DNA from: Anaerolineae bacterium
Lineage (GTDB): Bacteria; Chloroflexota; Anaerolineae; B4-G1; SLSP01
Length of the DNA stretch: 5,725 nucleotides
Assembly (NCBI GenBank): GCA_016934645.1
Contig: JAFGSL010000161.1
Location: 1 to 5,725 of the forward strand
Direction of reading: 5' to 3'
In this document: positions 1-5,661 of the stretch, in pieces
How the letters are laid out: every line of letters begins with the position of its first letter
How positions within the stretch are numbered: position 1 is the first letter of the stretch
Position numbers and translations under genes: made by a program
The notes under the pieces: generated by a model
Told to the model about the DNA's origin: nothing
Seen by the model: the letters and a program-made list of their open reading frames with translations, nothing else
Databases searched by the model: none

Positions 1-345
1 AAGCCCCGGGCGGATTACCAGATCCTTCAATTTGCGCGGGATCGCCAGGATACCGAAACCTTCAAGCAACATTACAAGAAACGTGCCGGGATTGAAGGTA
101 CCCTCTCCCAAGGCACCCGCGCGTTTGGCATGCGACGGTCACGCTATTTGGGCTTGGCCAAGACCCACCTGCAACATTTGGCTACTGCAGCTGCTATGAA
201 CTTGCCCCGCGCAGTTCAGTGGTTGGAGACATCGAGTAAACCCAGGACAACATCCCTCCCTCTCCCTTGGCTATCCTGGCCCCATCCTGAGAATGCCCAA
301 CAAAGTCTTCTAATTGTCGTTGAACACCTGTGGGCAATTTGTTAA
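1..345 (+). CDS. IS1182-family transposase, C-terminal fragment (5' end outside window)
   Basis: The frame is open from base 1 to the TAA at 343-345, giving 114 codons with no start in the window. The visible part matches the C-terminal end of IS1182-type DDE transposases. A segment reading FKQHYKKRAGIEGTLSQG contains the Y-(2)-R-(3)-E arrangement in which the Glu is the last acidic catalytic residue. It is followed by the family-typical RRSRYLGLAKTHLQHL and an AAAMNL segment. An ATG at 130 lies inside this conserved block and is not the true start. The last ~35 residues, after the WLE motif, are less conserved and Pro/Leu-rich. The catalytic Asp residues would lie upstream of the window, so intactness cannot be judged. 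The element's right end should lie within a few hundred bases downstream but cannot be fixed without the left terminal repeat. Confidence 0.85.
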   Translation, partial: KPRADYQILQFARDRQDTETFKQHYKKRAGIEGTLSQGTRAFGMRRSRYLGLAKTHLQHLATAAAMNLPRAVQWLETSSKPRTTSLPLPWLSWPHPENAQQSLLIVVEHLWAIC

Positions 346-515
346 TCTAGCCTATACTATGCCCTAGAATCGCATTTTTTGAATTCCGCCGGTAAACGAT
401 ACTATAGATGTTCAGATAATGATTTTGACACTTGCCTTAGATTTCACGCTTGATTTGACGTGATTCTGTCCAAAATTTTATCTGACTGTCCATAGTAACA
501 CTATTAATAGCAATG

Positions 516-523
516 AAAGGAGG
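516..523 (+). promoter_or_regulatory. Orphan Shine-Dalgarno-like AAAGGAGG
   Basis: A near-perfect anti-SD complement lies about 90 bp upstream of the binding-protein start. No ATG, GTG or TTG follows at 5-10 nt. It sits inside a six-codon frame, ATG at 513 to TAA at 531-533 (MKGGVI). It may be a relic of a lost gene start, a leader element or chance. Confidence 0.25.
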
Positions 524-602
524 AGTAATATAACCACATATCAAAACTATTTACCCTACTCTGAAGTCAGTCAATACATTTAGTTTTAGTAAAGAAATAT
601 CT

Positions 603-607
603 GGAGG
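603..607 (+). promoter_or_regulatory. Ribosome binding site GGAGG for the binding protein
   Basis: GGAGG followed by five A residues precedes the ATG at 613. This fixes the start, which is also the only one that preserves the complete Tat/lipoprotein signal. Confidence 0.8.
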
Positions 608-612
608 AAAAA

Positions 613-2676
613 ATGAAGGAGCGTAGAAAGAAACTCACACGCAGGGAATTCCTGCAAGCCGCGGCCATGGCCACAGCCGGGATGATTGTGGCGGGCTGCA
701 GCACCCCCACGCCTCAAATCATCAGAGAAACGGTTGAAGTTGAAAAGGAAGTGATCAAAATCGTCGAGGGCACGCCGGTCGTCGAGAAAGTCATCGAGAC
801 TCAGGTTGTCGAAAGGGTCGTGACGGCTACGCCACAACCCGTGGTCAAAGAAGAAGTGCCTGCTGTGCTTGGCGCCTTCCCTAGAAGTGAGACGCTGATC
901 GCCAGGCAACTCACCGGGCGTGTCGGTTCGCCCGACAACTTCAACCAATGGGTTGGTTGGAAATGGCAAGATCGTGGCATGCAGAACCTGGCTGATGAGC
1001 CACTCTGGTCGGTTGACTTTGCCACTGGCGATATTATCAACGGTGTAGCAGATGGAGACCCGACGTACAACACAGACTTCACTGAATGCACAGTTCCTCT
1101 CCGCAAGGGCGTCGCCTGGTCGGATGGCGAACCATTCACCGCCGCCGATGTGGTCTATACGGTCGAGTCGCTTATAGAGCATGAGGGCTTCAATGCCCAC
1201 AGCTTCTTTGTGGATAACGTCGCCGCTGTGACTGCCCTGGATGATTACACCGTCAAATTTGAGCTAAAGCAGTCGAACTCCCGCTTCCACACCACCTTCC
1301 TCGACCGCTGGGGCTGCACCCGGTTCTTCCCCAAGCACATCTTCGAGAAGGAAGAAGACCCGGTTCAGTTCACCTTTAATCCGTATGTAGGCTGTGGGCC
1401 ATACAAGCTGCACAGCTTTGATCCTCAAGGGAGCTGGACAGCCTGGGAAAAGCGTGAAGATTGGGACAAGAGCCCGACCGGCATCATGTATGGCGAGCCT
1501 CAGCCCAAGTATGTTATCTATCAGTATTTTGCCGATGAAGGCGCACAAATCTTGTCGCAATTGACGCATCAACTGGATGTGGCGGAACTCTCAGCCGATG
1601 GTCTCAAAGCGCTGTTAGCGCAGGCCACGACTTCCCGTGCCTACCAACCAACCTTCCCCTTCGTGGTCAACAACGACCCCTGCATCACTGGCATCCTCTT
1701 CAACACCGCCAGGCCACCCTTCGATAATGTCGATGTCCGCTGGGCATTGGTGCTGGCGATTGATATCATCGAGTACACGAGCATCGCCGTCGATTCCTCC
1801 GGTACTTTGAGCCCAGTGCACGTTCCGCACCTAGGCCCATACCCCAGAGACTACATCCGGCCGATGCAAGACTGGTTGAAGTCCTTCACTATCGATGTGG
1901 GTGATGGCGAAACTTTTGCGCCGTATGATCCCACTGCGCCGCAGCGCGTCGCAGACTACGCCAGGAGCCGTGGCTATGTCTTCTCGGATGCGCCGGAATT
2001 TATCGAACAGGCTTTCGGACTGGGGTGGTACAAGTATGCCCCGGATATCGCCGAGAAATTGCTCCTGAAGAACGGCTTCTCGAAGGACGCGGACGGCAAG
2101 TGGCTGCTGCCGGATGGAACGCCCTGGAAGATTTCATTTATGAGTGGCACTGTGCTTTCCAACCATGATGCGCGCAACTCCGCAGCTGCCGTGCAGCAAT
2201 GGAAGAAGTTCGGCATCGATGCCGAGATGTATACAACGGAAAATGGCGATGGTTTGGGAGCTACCGGCGACTTTGATGTAAGCGGCGCTTGGCCTGCGCA
2301 GGAGCCTTGGGGCGCGGGACCCGACATGTATCGCGTGCTCGATAGATGGAATTCCGCCTATAAAAAGCCCGTTGGAGAACGCACCCAGGGTATATACTCG
2401 CGCTGGTCAAGCGATGAGATGGACGCCATCATCAAGAGTCTACGCGAGAGTGATCCCTTCGATGCAGAAACCGTCATCGCCGTGGGCATTGAGGGCCTTA
2501 AGGAAGCGGTCAAGAATATGCCCGGTGTCCCGACCTACGGATATCTCGGCTTTGTCGGCTGGGACGAGCACTACTGGACCAACTGGCCTGGCAGCGAAAA
2601 TGCCTACAATGAGCCTTATACACACTGGCCCAACTTCAAGTACACAACTCCATTCCTGAAACCCACTGGCAAATAG
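613..2676 (+). CDS. Family-5 ABC transporter solute-binding lipoprotein (peptide or oligosaccharide type)
   Basis: This 687-residue extracytoplasmic receptor should capture a peptide or oligosaccharide and deliver it to the permease pair. The N-terminus is a Tat lipoprotein signal: TRREFLQ with the twin Arg at 10-11, an Ala-rich core, and lipobox VAGC with the lipidated Cys at 29. Residues ~38-75 form a Val/Glu/Lys-rich repetitive tether (VEKEV, VVEKV, VVERVV), as often seen in Chloroflexota binding proteins. SBP_bac_5 hallmarks follow: LRKGVAWSDGEPFTAADVVY at 163-182, GCGPYKL at 260-266 (usually GTGPY), PPFDNVDVRWALVLAID at 368-384, and an AEKLLLKNGF block near 480. The C-terminus is Trp/Tyr-rich (NWPGSENAYNEPYTHWPNF), which resembles oligosaccharide-binding members of the family, so sugar uptake is plausible but not shown. 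The length suits the larger members and the gene is intact. It is the first gene of the transporter set and is followed after 74 bp by the permease. The 204-aa antisense frame over 586-1200 is a shadow. Confidence 0.93.
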   Translation: MKERRKKLTRREFLQAAAMATAGMIVAGCSTPTPQIIRETVEVEKEVIKIVEGTPVVEKVIETQVVERVVTATPQPVVKEEVPAVLGAFPRSETLIARQLTGRVGSPDNFNQWVGWKWQDRGMQNLADEPLWSVDFATGDIINGVADGDPTYNTDFTECTVPLRKGVAWSDGEPFTAADVVYTVESLIEHEGFNAHSFFVDNVAAVTALDDYTVKFELKQSNSRFHTTFLDRWGCTRFFPKHIFEKEEDPVQFTFNPYVGCGPYKLHSFDPQGSWTAWEKREDWDKSPTGIMYGEPQPKYVIYQYFADEGAQILSQLTHQLDVAELSADGLKALLAQATTSRAYQPTFPFVVNNDPCITGILFNTARPPFDNVDVRWALVLAIDIIEYTSIAVDSSGTLSPVHVPHLGPYPRDYIRPMQDWLKSFTIDVGDGETFAPYDPTAPQRVADYARSRGYVFSDAPEFIEQAFGLGWYKYAPDIAEKLLLKNGFSKDADGKWLLPDGTPWKISFMSGTVLSNHDARNSAAAVQQWKKFGIDAEMYTTENGDGLGATGDFDVSGAWPAQEPWGAGPDMYRVLDRWNSAYKKPVGERTQGIYSRWSSDEMDAIIKSLRESDPFDAETVIAVGIEGLKEAVKNMPGVPTYGYLGFVGWDEHYWTNWPGSENAYNEPYTHWPNFKYTTPFLKPTGK

Positions 2677-2694
2677 GTTGGCCGGCGGTACAAT

Positions 2695-2723
2695 TCCTGG
2701 ACGGGCAAGACGCCCGTCCAGGA
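2695..2723 (+). promoter_or_regulatory. Intergenic hairpin between binding protein and permease genes
   Basis: Perfect 12-bp arms, TCCTGGACGGGC (2695-2706) and GCCCGTCCAGGA (2712-2723), flank the loop AAGAC. The tail TTCCTTT is a weak T tract. The position, just after the binding-protein stop and before the permease, suits a partial terminator or a 3' mRNA-stabilising structure. Either would raise binding-protein output over permease, as known for other binding-protein operons. The structure is seen directly; its role is inferred. Confidence 0.6.
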
Positions 2724-2750
2724 TTCCTTTAGATAAGTGAGGTAGTTGCC

Positions 2751-3758
2751 GTGACATTTCTGAAACGATATCTTATCCCTCGCCTGATTCAATACTTTCT
2801 AGTCATCTGGCTGGGCATCACTGTTGTTTTCCTCATTCCTAGATTCACCCCGAATGACCCTATCATGAGAATGATCGGTGAAATGAGGGGACGCGGTTCA
2901 ACATTGGAGCCAGGCGCGATGGACGGCATCATCGCTGATCTGACTGAGATGTATGGTCTAGAAGGCTCCTGGCTCGATCAATACTGGGCCTTTTGGGGCA
3001 GGCTATTCCATGGCGATTTCGGCGTTTCCTTCTTCCAATTCCCTACCCGCGTTAACAAGCTCATTGCCACCGCCATGCCCTGGCCTTTGGGGCTCCTGCT
3101 GACCGCGACTGCCATCACGACGATAGTAGGGAATATCATTGGTGGTTTAGCGGGCTATTATACGCGTAAAGGTTGGTCGCGGCTCTTGGATGCCGTCGCC
3201 ATGGTGATACGCCCGCTGCCCTATTACATTTTCGCCTTTGCACTGCTCCTGATCTTTGCCTATGTCGTGCGCTGGTTCCCCATTACAGGCGGGTCGTCAT
3301 TGGGAGCTATCCCCGCCTTCACCTGGGCCTTTATCAAAGATGTCCTCTGGCATTCGATCTTGCCTGCCGTTTCGTTAACCGTCCTGGGAGGAGCGGTCAC
3401 GTTCCAAACGATGAAACTGATTGTGCAGAACGTCAATGCGGAAAATTTTGTCCAGTACGCCAAACTGGGCCGTGTTAAAGAAGGCCGCATCGTGGGCAAG
3501 TACGTCATCCGTAACGCTTTACTGCCGCAAATCACTGGCCTGGCGCTTTCGCTTGGGCAAATCTTCAGCGGAGCTTTGATTACAGAGATCGTTTATGGTT
3601 ATCCTGGCCTGGGAATGTTGCTGTATAGAGCCATCATCAATGGGGATTACAACCTGATCATGGGAATCACTATCTTTTCTATCGTTGGTCTTACTACGGC
3701 AATCCTGGTTGTCGACTTGACCTATCCCTTGTTTGATCCGCGGGTGAGATACACGTAA
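2751..3758 (+). CDS. ABC transporter permease, DppB/OppB type
   Basis: This 335-residue inner-membrane permease is one half of the translocation channel for the family-5 binding protein. It starts at a GTG with GAGG at 2739-2742, 8 nt upstream, and the N-terminus (MTFLKRYLIPRLIQYFLVIW) is typical of the family. Visible landmarks are a first membrane span at ~13-31, the GDFGVS motif at 88-93, membrane spans near 112-134, 152-174, 201-217, 264-282 and 303-322, and FPITGG at 176-181. The cytoplasmic EAA loop, which docks the ATPase, is at ~230-260 (ENFVQYAK then YVIRNALLPQ). EIVYGYPGLGMLLYRAI lies at 279-295 and the terminal DPRVRY at 329-334. Within the EAA loop LGR stands where AKG is usual, a mild deviation. 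The gene is complete and in the usual order after the binding protein. Its TAA overlaps the ribosome binding site of the next, broken gene, which indicates one operon. Confidence 0.93.
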   Translation: MTFLKRYLIPRLIQYFLVIWLGITVVFLIPRFTPNDPIMRMIGEMRGRGSTLEPGAMDGIIADLTEMYGLEGSWLDQYWAFWGRLFHGDFGVSFFQFPTRVNKLIATAMPWPLGLLLTATAITTIVGNIIGGLAGYYTRKGWSRLLDAVAMVIRPLPYYIFAFALLLIFAYVVRWFPITGGSSLGAIPAFTWAFIKDVLWHSILPAVSLTVLGGAVTFQTMKLIVQNVNAENFVQYAKLGRVKEGRIVGKYVIRNALLPQITGLALSLGQIFSGALITEIVYGYPGLGMLLYRAIINGDYNLIMGITIFSIVGLTTAILVVDLTYPLFDPRVRYT

Positions 3759-3763
3759 GGAGG
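3757..3763 (+). promoter_or_regulatory. Ribosome binding site AAGGAGG with no start codon after it
   Basis: A strong SD overlaps the permease stop codon. Eight bases downstream, where the second permease should start, the codon is GTT (3772-3774) rather than GTG or ATG. Confidence 0.7.
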
Positions 3764-3771
3764 CCCGTTCC

Positions 3772-4151
3772 GTTAAAATTCTTAGAGACTTATTTCAAGA
3801 TTATCGCTTCTGCTTCAGCTTTGGCGTACTTGTGATTATCCTGATCATGGCCTTCCTGTCCATCTTTTCGCCTTATGACCCTACGCTGTGGAATGTTGTC
3901 CCGAGACACAAAGCCATCGGTTGAACACTGGCTCGGCACCGATTCGAACGGGCAGGATATCTTTTGGCAGGCTACCTTTGCAGTGCGCAATTCCTTGATC
4001 ATCTCGCTCATTGCCGGATTGATCTCACGGGTGATCGCCGTCCTGGTTGGTATGATCGCCGGATATATAAGGAGGCTCTGTCGACCGAGTATTGATGTTT
4101 GTCGGTGACAGGCTGCTGGTGATCCCGATCTTCCTGATTACCGTTATTTTT
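3772..4151 (+). pseudogene. DppC/OppC-type permease, N-terminal ~40%, frameshifted and truncated
   Basis: Three consecutive frames together spell the N-terminal ~126 residues of the second permease. Segment A (3772 to ~3906) reads VKILRDLFQDYRF, a hydrophobic span, then FSPYDPTLWNVVPR; its frame ends at TGA 3922-3924. Segment B (~3908-4069) gives PSVEHWLGTDSNGQDIFWQA, with the diagnostic LGTD-GxD motif of this family, then RNSLIISLIAGLISRVIAVLVG as a membrane segment and AGYI; its frame stops at TGA 4106-4108. Segment C (4071-4151) continues with GGSVDRVLMFVGDRLLVIPI and FLITVIF. Each switch fits one extra base. The first codon is GTT, so the start is also lost. The EAA loop and the C-terminal ~160-200 residues expected for the family are absent, because at 4147-4152 the sequence runs into an ATPase gene. 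No functional permease can be made. True decay and sequence error are both possible. Confidence 0.85.
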
Positions 4152-4780
4152 TCGAGACCATCCAGAGCTTCAAAATGGCGACAACTAAACGTGAAGCCAT
4201 CGATTTGATCGACGAGACGTTACAGTTGGTGGGACTTACGTACGACGAATTCGCCGGAAAATATCCCAGCGAGTTCTCCGGCGGACAACTGCAACGCATC
4301 TCCATTGCCAGAGCTTTGTTGACTAAGCCAGGCTTGCTCATTGCCGATGAACCGGTTTCGATGGTGGATGCATCGTTGAGAATGTCGATCGTCAACCTGT
4401 TCAGGAGGCTCAAGGAAGAGACTGACCTGGGGTTGCTCTACATCACCCATGATCTGGCGACCGTTTACTACGTGAGCGAGCGCATCGCGATTATGTTCAG
4501 GGGCAATATCGTCGAAATGAGGCCAGTAGAAAAAGTCCTGAGGGAACCCAAACATCCCTACTCGCAACTACTGCAAGAGTCAATCCCCAAAGCAGATCCG
4601 ACAAAGCGCTGGGATACACGGATCAAGCTATCTGAGACCGAGGAAGAGGAATATATGAGGGTGGGCTGCAAGTTCGCGGGACGCTGTCCCCACGTTATGG
4701 AGATATGCAAGGACCAAGCGCCCCAGGACATTGACGCCGACGGTGTGCTCGTCAAATGTCACCTGTATAACGGGAACTAG
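4148..4780 (+). pseudogene. OppF/DppF-type ABC ATPase, C-terminal part lacking Walker A
   Basis: Homology starts at about 4151 (FETIQSFK) and runs to TAG 4778-4780. An ATG at 4175 opens a 201-codon frame but has no ribosome binding site and lies inside conserved sequence. Residues counted from that ATG: ABC signature SGGQLQRISIARALL at 35-49; Walker B LLIADE at 54-59; D-loop SMVD at 62-65; switch His in ITHD at 92. The C-terminal oligopeptide-transporter extension starts near HPYSQLLQESIP at 127, with Cys at 165, 171, 178 and 195, the cysteine set typical of this extension. The DEPVSMVDASLR wording is typical of the second ATPase of peptide/oligosaccharide importers. Walker A, the Q-loop and roughly the first 110-150 residues are missing, so it could not bind and hydrolyse ATP normally. 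A separate first ATPase gene, usual between the permeases and this one, is also absent. Confidence 0.87.
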
Positions 4781-5078
4781 GAAGCTGGATAATGCCTCTC
4801 AATACCACCTGGTCGTGCGCGGTGGTTTGTGGATTGTGGGGCTGGCGCTGGGCGCTACTTATGTCTTGTGCCGTACCGTAAGTGCGCGTAATGCGGGGAA
4901 AATCGCAATGACTTGGTAGGCAGGAAACCTGAAAAACTGAGTTGTGGCAGTCAAACAAACCGGAAAGAGTATACTACTTGTACTTGTATATGAACTTACC
5001 AGTAGTACAGACGGAACCGACTATCCCAACCTACCAGGATAAAACATAATCGTGTGTTACACGTGGTCGAACGAATCC
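4781..5078. other. Intergenic stretch with no convincing gene
   Basis: Only short open frames occur here. One ends at TAG 4917-4919 and carries a hydrophobic run (RGGLWIVGLALGATYVL), but its start at 4731 is inside the ATPase gene and no ribosome binding site supports a later start. Another from GTG 4944 to TAA 5042 (32 codons) and one from ATG 4990 to TAA 5049 (19 codons, Pro/Thr-rich) are not recognised. All may be chance or gene debris. Confidence 0.5.
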
Positions 5079-5092
5079 CGTCGCTCCCGTCC

Positions 5093-5109
5093 GAGTACAG
5101 AATGTACTC
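5093..5109. repeat. Short palindromic hairpin GAGTACA-GAA-TGTACTC
   Basis: Perfect 7-bp arms with a 3-nt loop sit just before the terminator hairpin. This may be part of the composite structure at 5079-5173 or a protein-binding dyad. Confidence 0.5.
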
Positions 5110-5114
5110 AATGT

Positions 5115-5148
5115 AAAAGCCCATCGCGATGTGATGGGCTTTTTGTTT
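5115..5148. terminator. Intrinsic terminator, probably bidirectional
   Basis: Arms AAAAGCCCATC (5115-5125) and GATGGGCTTTT (5133-5143) form an 11-bp stem with loop GCGATGT, followed by TGTTT. The 5' A run gives a T run on the other strand. It lies between the plus-strand transporter remnants and the minus-strand propeller fragment, and so can end transcription from both sides. Confidence 0.85.
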
Positions 5149-5192
5149 GACCAAAAATACCGCGGGAGCGATGAGGTTGAGTTGATGCGGTT

Positions 5193-5396
5193 TTACCTTA
5201 TAATGCGCCAGTCAGGTGCCTTGTTATCGTTGGGGACGCCTAAAGGAGTTAATTCCTTCCATTGACTGCCATCTGCACGTACCAAAACGATTTGCGATGT
5301 GCATGCGACTTCGTGGTTGAAGACAATGTACTGCCCGTCAGGAGACCAGGATGGGGAAATCTCGGCCAGAACGAAAGTTCTGATGTATCTACCCAT
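5193..5396 (-). pseudogene. PD40/TolB-like beta-propeller blade, remnant or tiny gene
   Basis: This 67-residue minus-strand frame is real protein-coding sequence by family pattern. PSWSPDGQYIVF at 15-26 is the WD40-like (PD40) signature, followed by QIVLVRADGSQWKELT at 35-50 and a closing NDNKAPDW at 56-63 before the stop. Such blades usually occur in sets of four to seven in periplasmic or surface proteins of the TolB type; one blade alone cannot close a propeller. The ATG at 5394-5396 has AAAGGAG (5404-5410 on the plus strand, read as its complement) 7 nt upstream, a respectable ribosome binding site. The frame is open upstream only to a TGA at 5445-5447. It is most likely the 3' end of a larger gene whose upstream part was lost or shifted. 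A small expressed protein is possible but less likely. It converges on the transporter remnants, with the terminator at 5115-5148 between them. Confidence 0.55.
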
Positions 5397-5444
5397 CTTG
5401 CTACTCCTTTGTGCGATTACTTTGTTTACGGTGTACTCAATCTC

Positions 5445-5585
5445 TCACACAAAGTAGCTGGCGGCCAAAGCTATCAATAATTGCCCAGTGTAGTAGAATC
5501 CCAGACTGATTCGATGATACCTCCACGGTTTCCAAAAACGATTCGCTGCGAGAATAATGTCCGAGATGTAGGGTGCGTTCCAGTT
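5445..5585 (-). other. Possible membrane-protein tail, unrecognised
   Basis: The minus strand is open for 46 codons between a TAA (5583-5585) and the TGA at 5445-5447. It encodes an aromatic, basic stretch (RFWKPWRYHR) followed by a hydrophobic run (LGFYYTGQLLIALAASYFV) that could be a membrane segment. There is no start codon with a ribosome binding site and I recognise no family. It may be debris of a membrane protein or chance. Nothing else supportable as a gene is seen in 5397-5725. Confidence 0.25.
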
Positions 5586-5661
5586 TTAGGGCGAAGTATA
5601 CAGCAACCGATACCCCCCCCTTTTTAGAGTGAAATTTCGTAACTGCTTAGGTGGAACGCAC
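5573..5661. repeat. 89-bp segment bounded by 10-bp inverted repeats (IS- or MITE-like)
   Basis: GTGCGTTCCA (5573-5582) and TGGAACGCAC (5652-5661) are perfect inverted copies. The interior is AT-rich apart from a C8T5 run at 5613-5625 and codes for nothing convincing. Terminal inverted repeats of this size fit an IS remnant or miniature element, but I see no clear flanking target duplication. Confidence 0.4.

Larger units (their letters stand above)
346..612 (+). promoter_or_regulatory. Non-coding leader upstream of the transporter genes
   Basis: This 267-bp AT-rich stretch separates the transposase stop from the binding-protein gene and has no supportable gene. It probably contains the right end of the IS element and the promoter of the transporter operon. 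Possible -35 boxes are TTGACA (425-430) and TTGACG (455-460), but neither has a good -10 at 16-18 bp; the best for the second is TATCTG at 479-484. Three related short words (TGATTTTGACA at 420, TGATTTGACG at 451, TGATTCTGTC at 461) and a direct repeat CTGTCCA (466-472 and 486-492, 20 bp apart) may be regulator sites. An IS-borne outward promoter is also possible. The exact promoter is unresolved. Confidence 0.35.
5079..5173. repeat. Outer inverted repeat enclosing the two hairpins
   Basis: TCGCTCCCG (5081-5089) and CGGGAGCGA (5163-5171) are perfect complements. They extend to 12 pairs (5079-5090 with 5162-5173) if two G-U pairs are allowed. They bracket the hairpins at 5093-5109 and 5115-5143, so a single strand could fold into a three-way junction. 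The function is unknown. Confidence 0.45.

Noticed and set aside
586..1200. Long 204-codon open frame on the minus strand opposite the binding-protein gene
   Set aside because: It is a shadow of a strong plus-strand gene with clear family motifs, and it has no recognisable motifs itself.
3772..4151. Programmed frameshifting in the second permease
   Set aside because: Two shifts plus a missing start codon plus loss of the C-terminal half fit damage or sequence error better than recoding. No conserved slippery site with a downstream structure is evident.
4731..4919. 62-codon plus-strand frame with a hydrophobic run
   Set aside because: It begins inside the ATPase gene in another frame, has no ribosome binding site and no recognised family.
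4972..5007. Inverted repeat TACTACT / AGTAGTA with a 22-nt loop, and a nearby TACTTG tandem
   Set aside because: The arms are short and AT-rich with a long loop, as expected by chance in low-complexity sequence.
5062..5092. tRNA 3'-end-like sequence (GGTCGAACGAATCCCG then CGCTCCCG), suggesting a tRNA remnant or attachment site
   Set aside because: The T-loop does not match the GTTCGAAT pattern cleanly, no matching D-arm, anticodon arm or 5' acceptor strand lies upstream, and no CCA follows.
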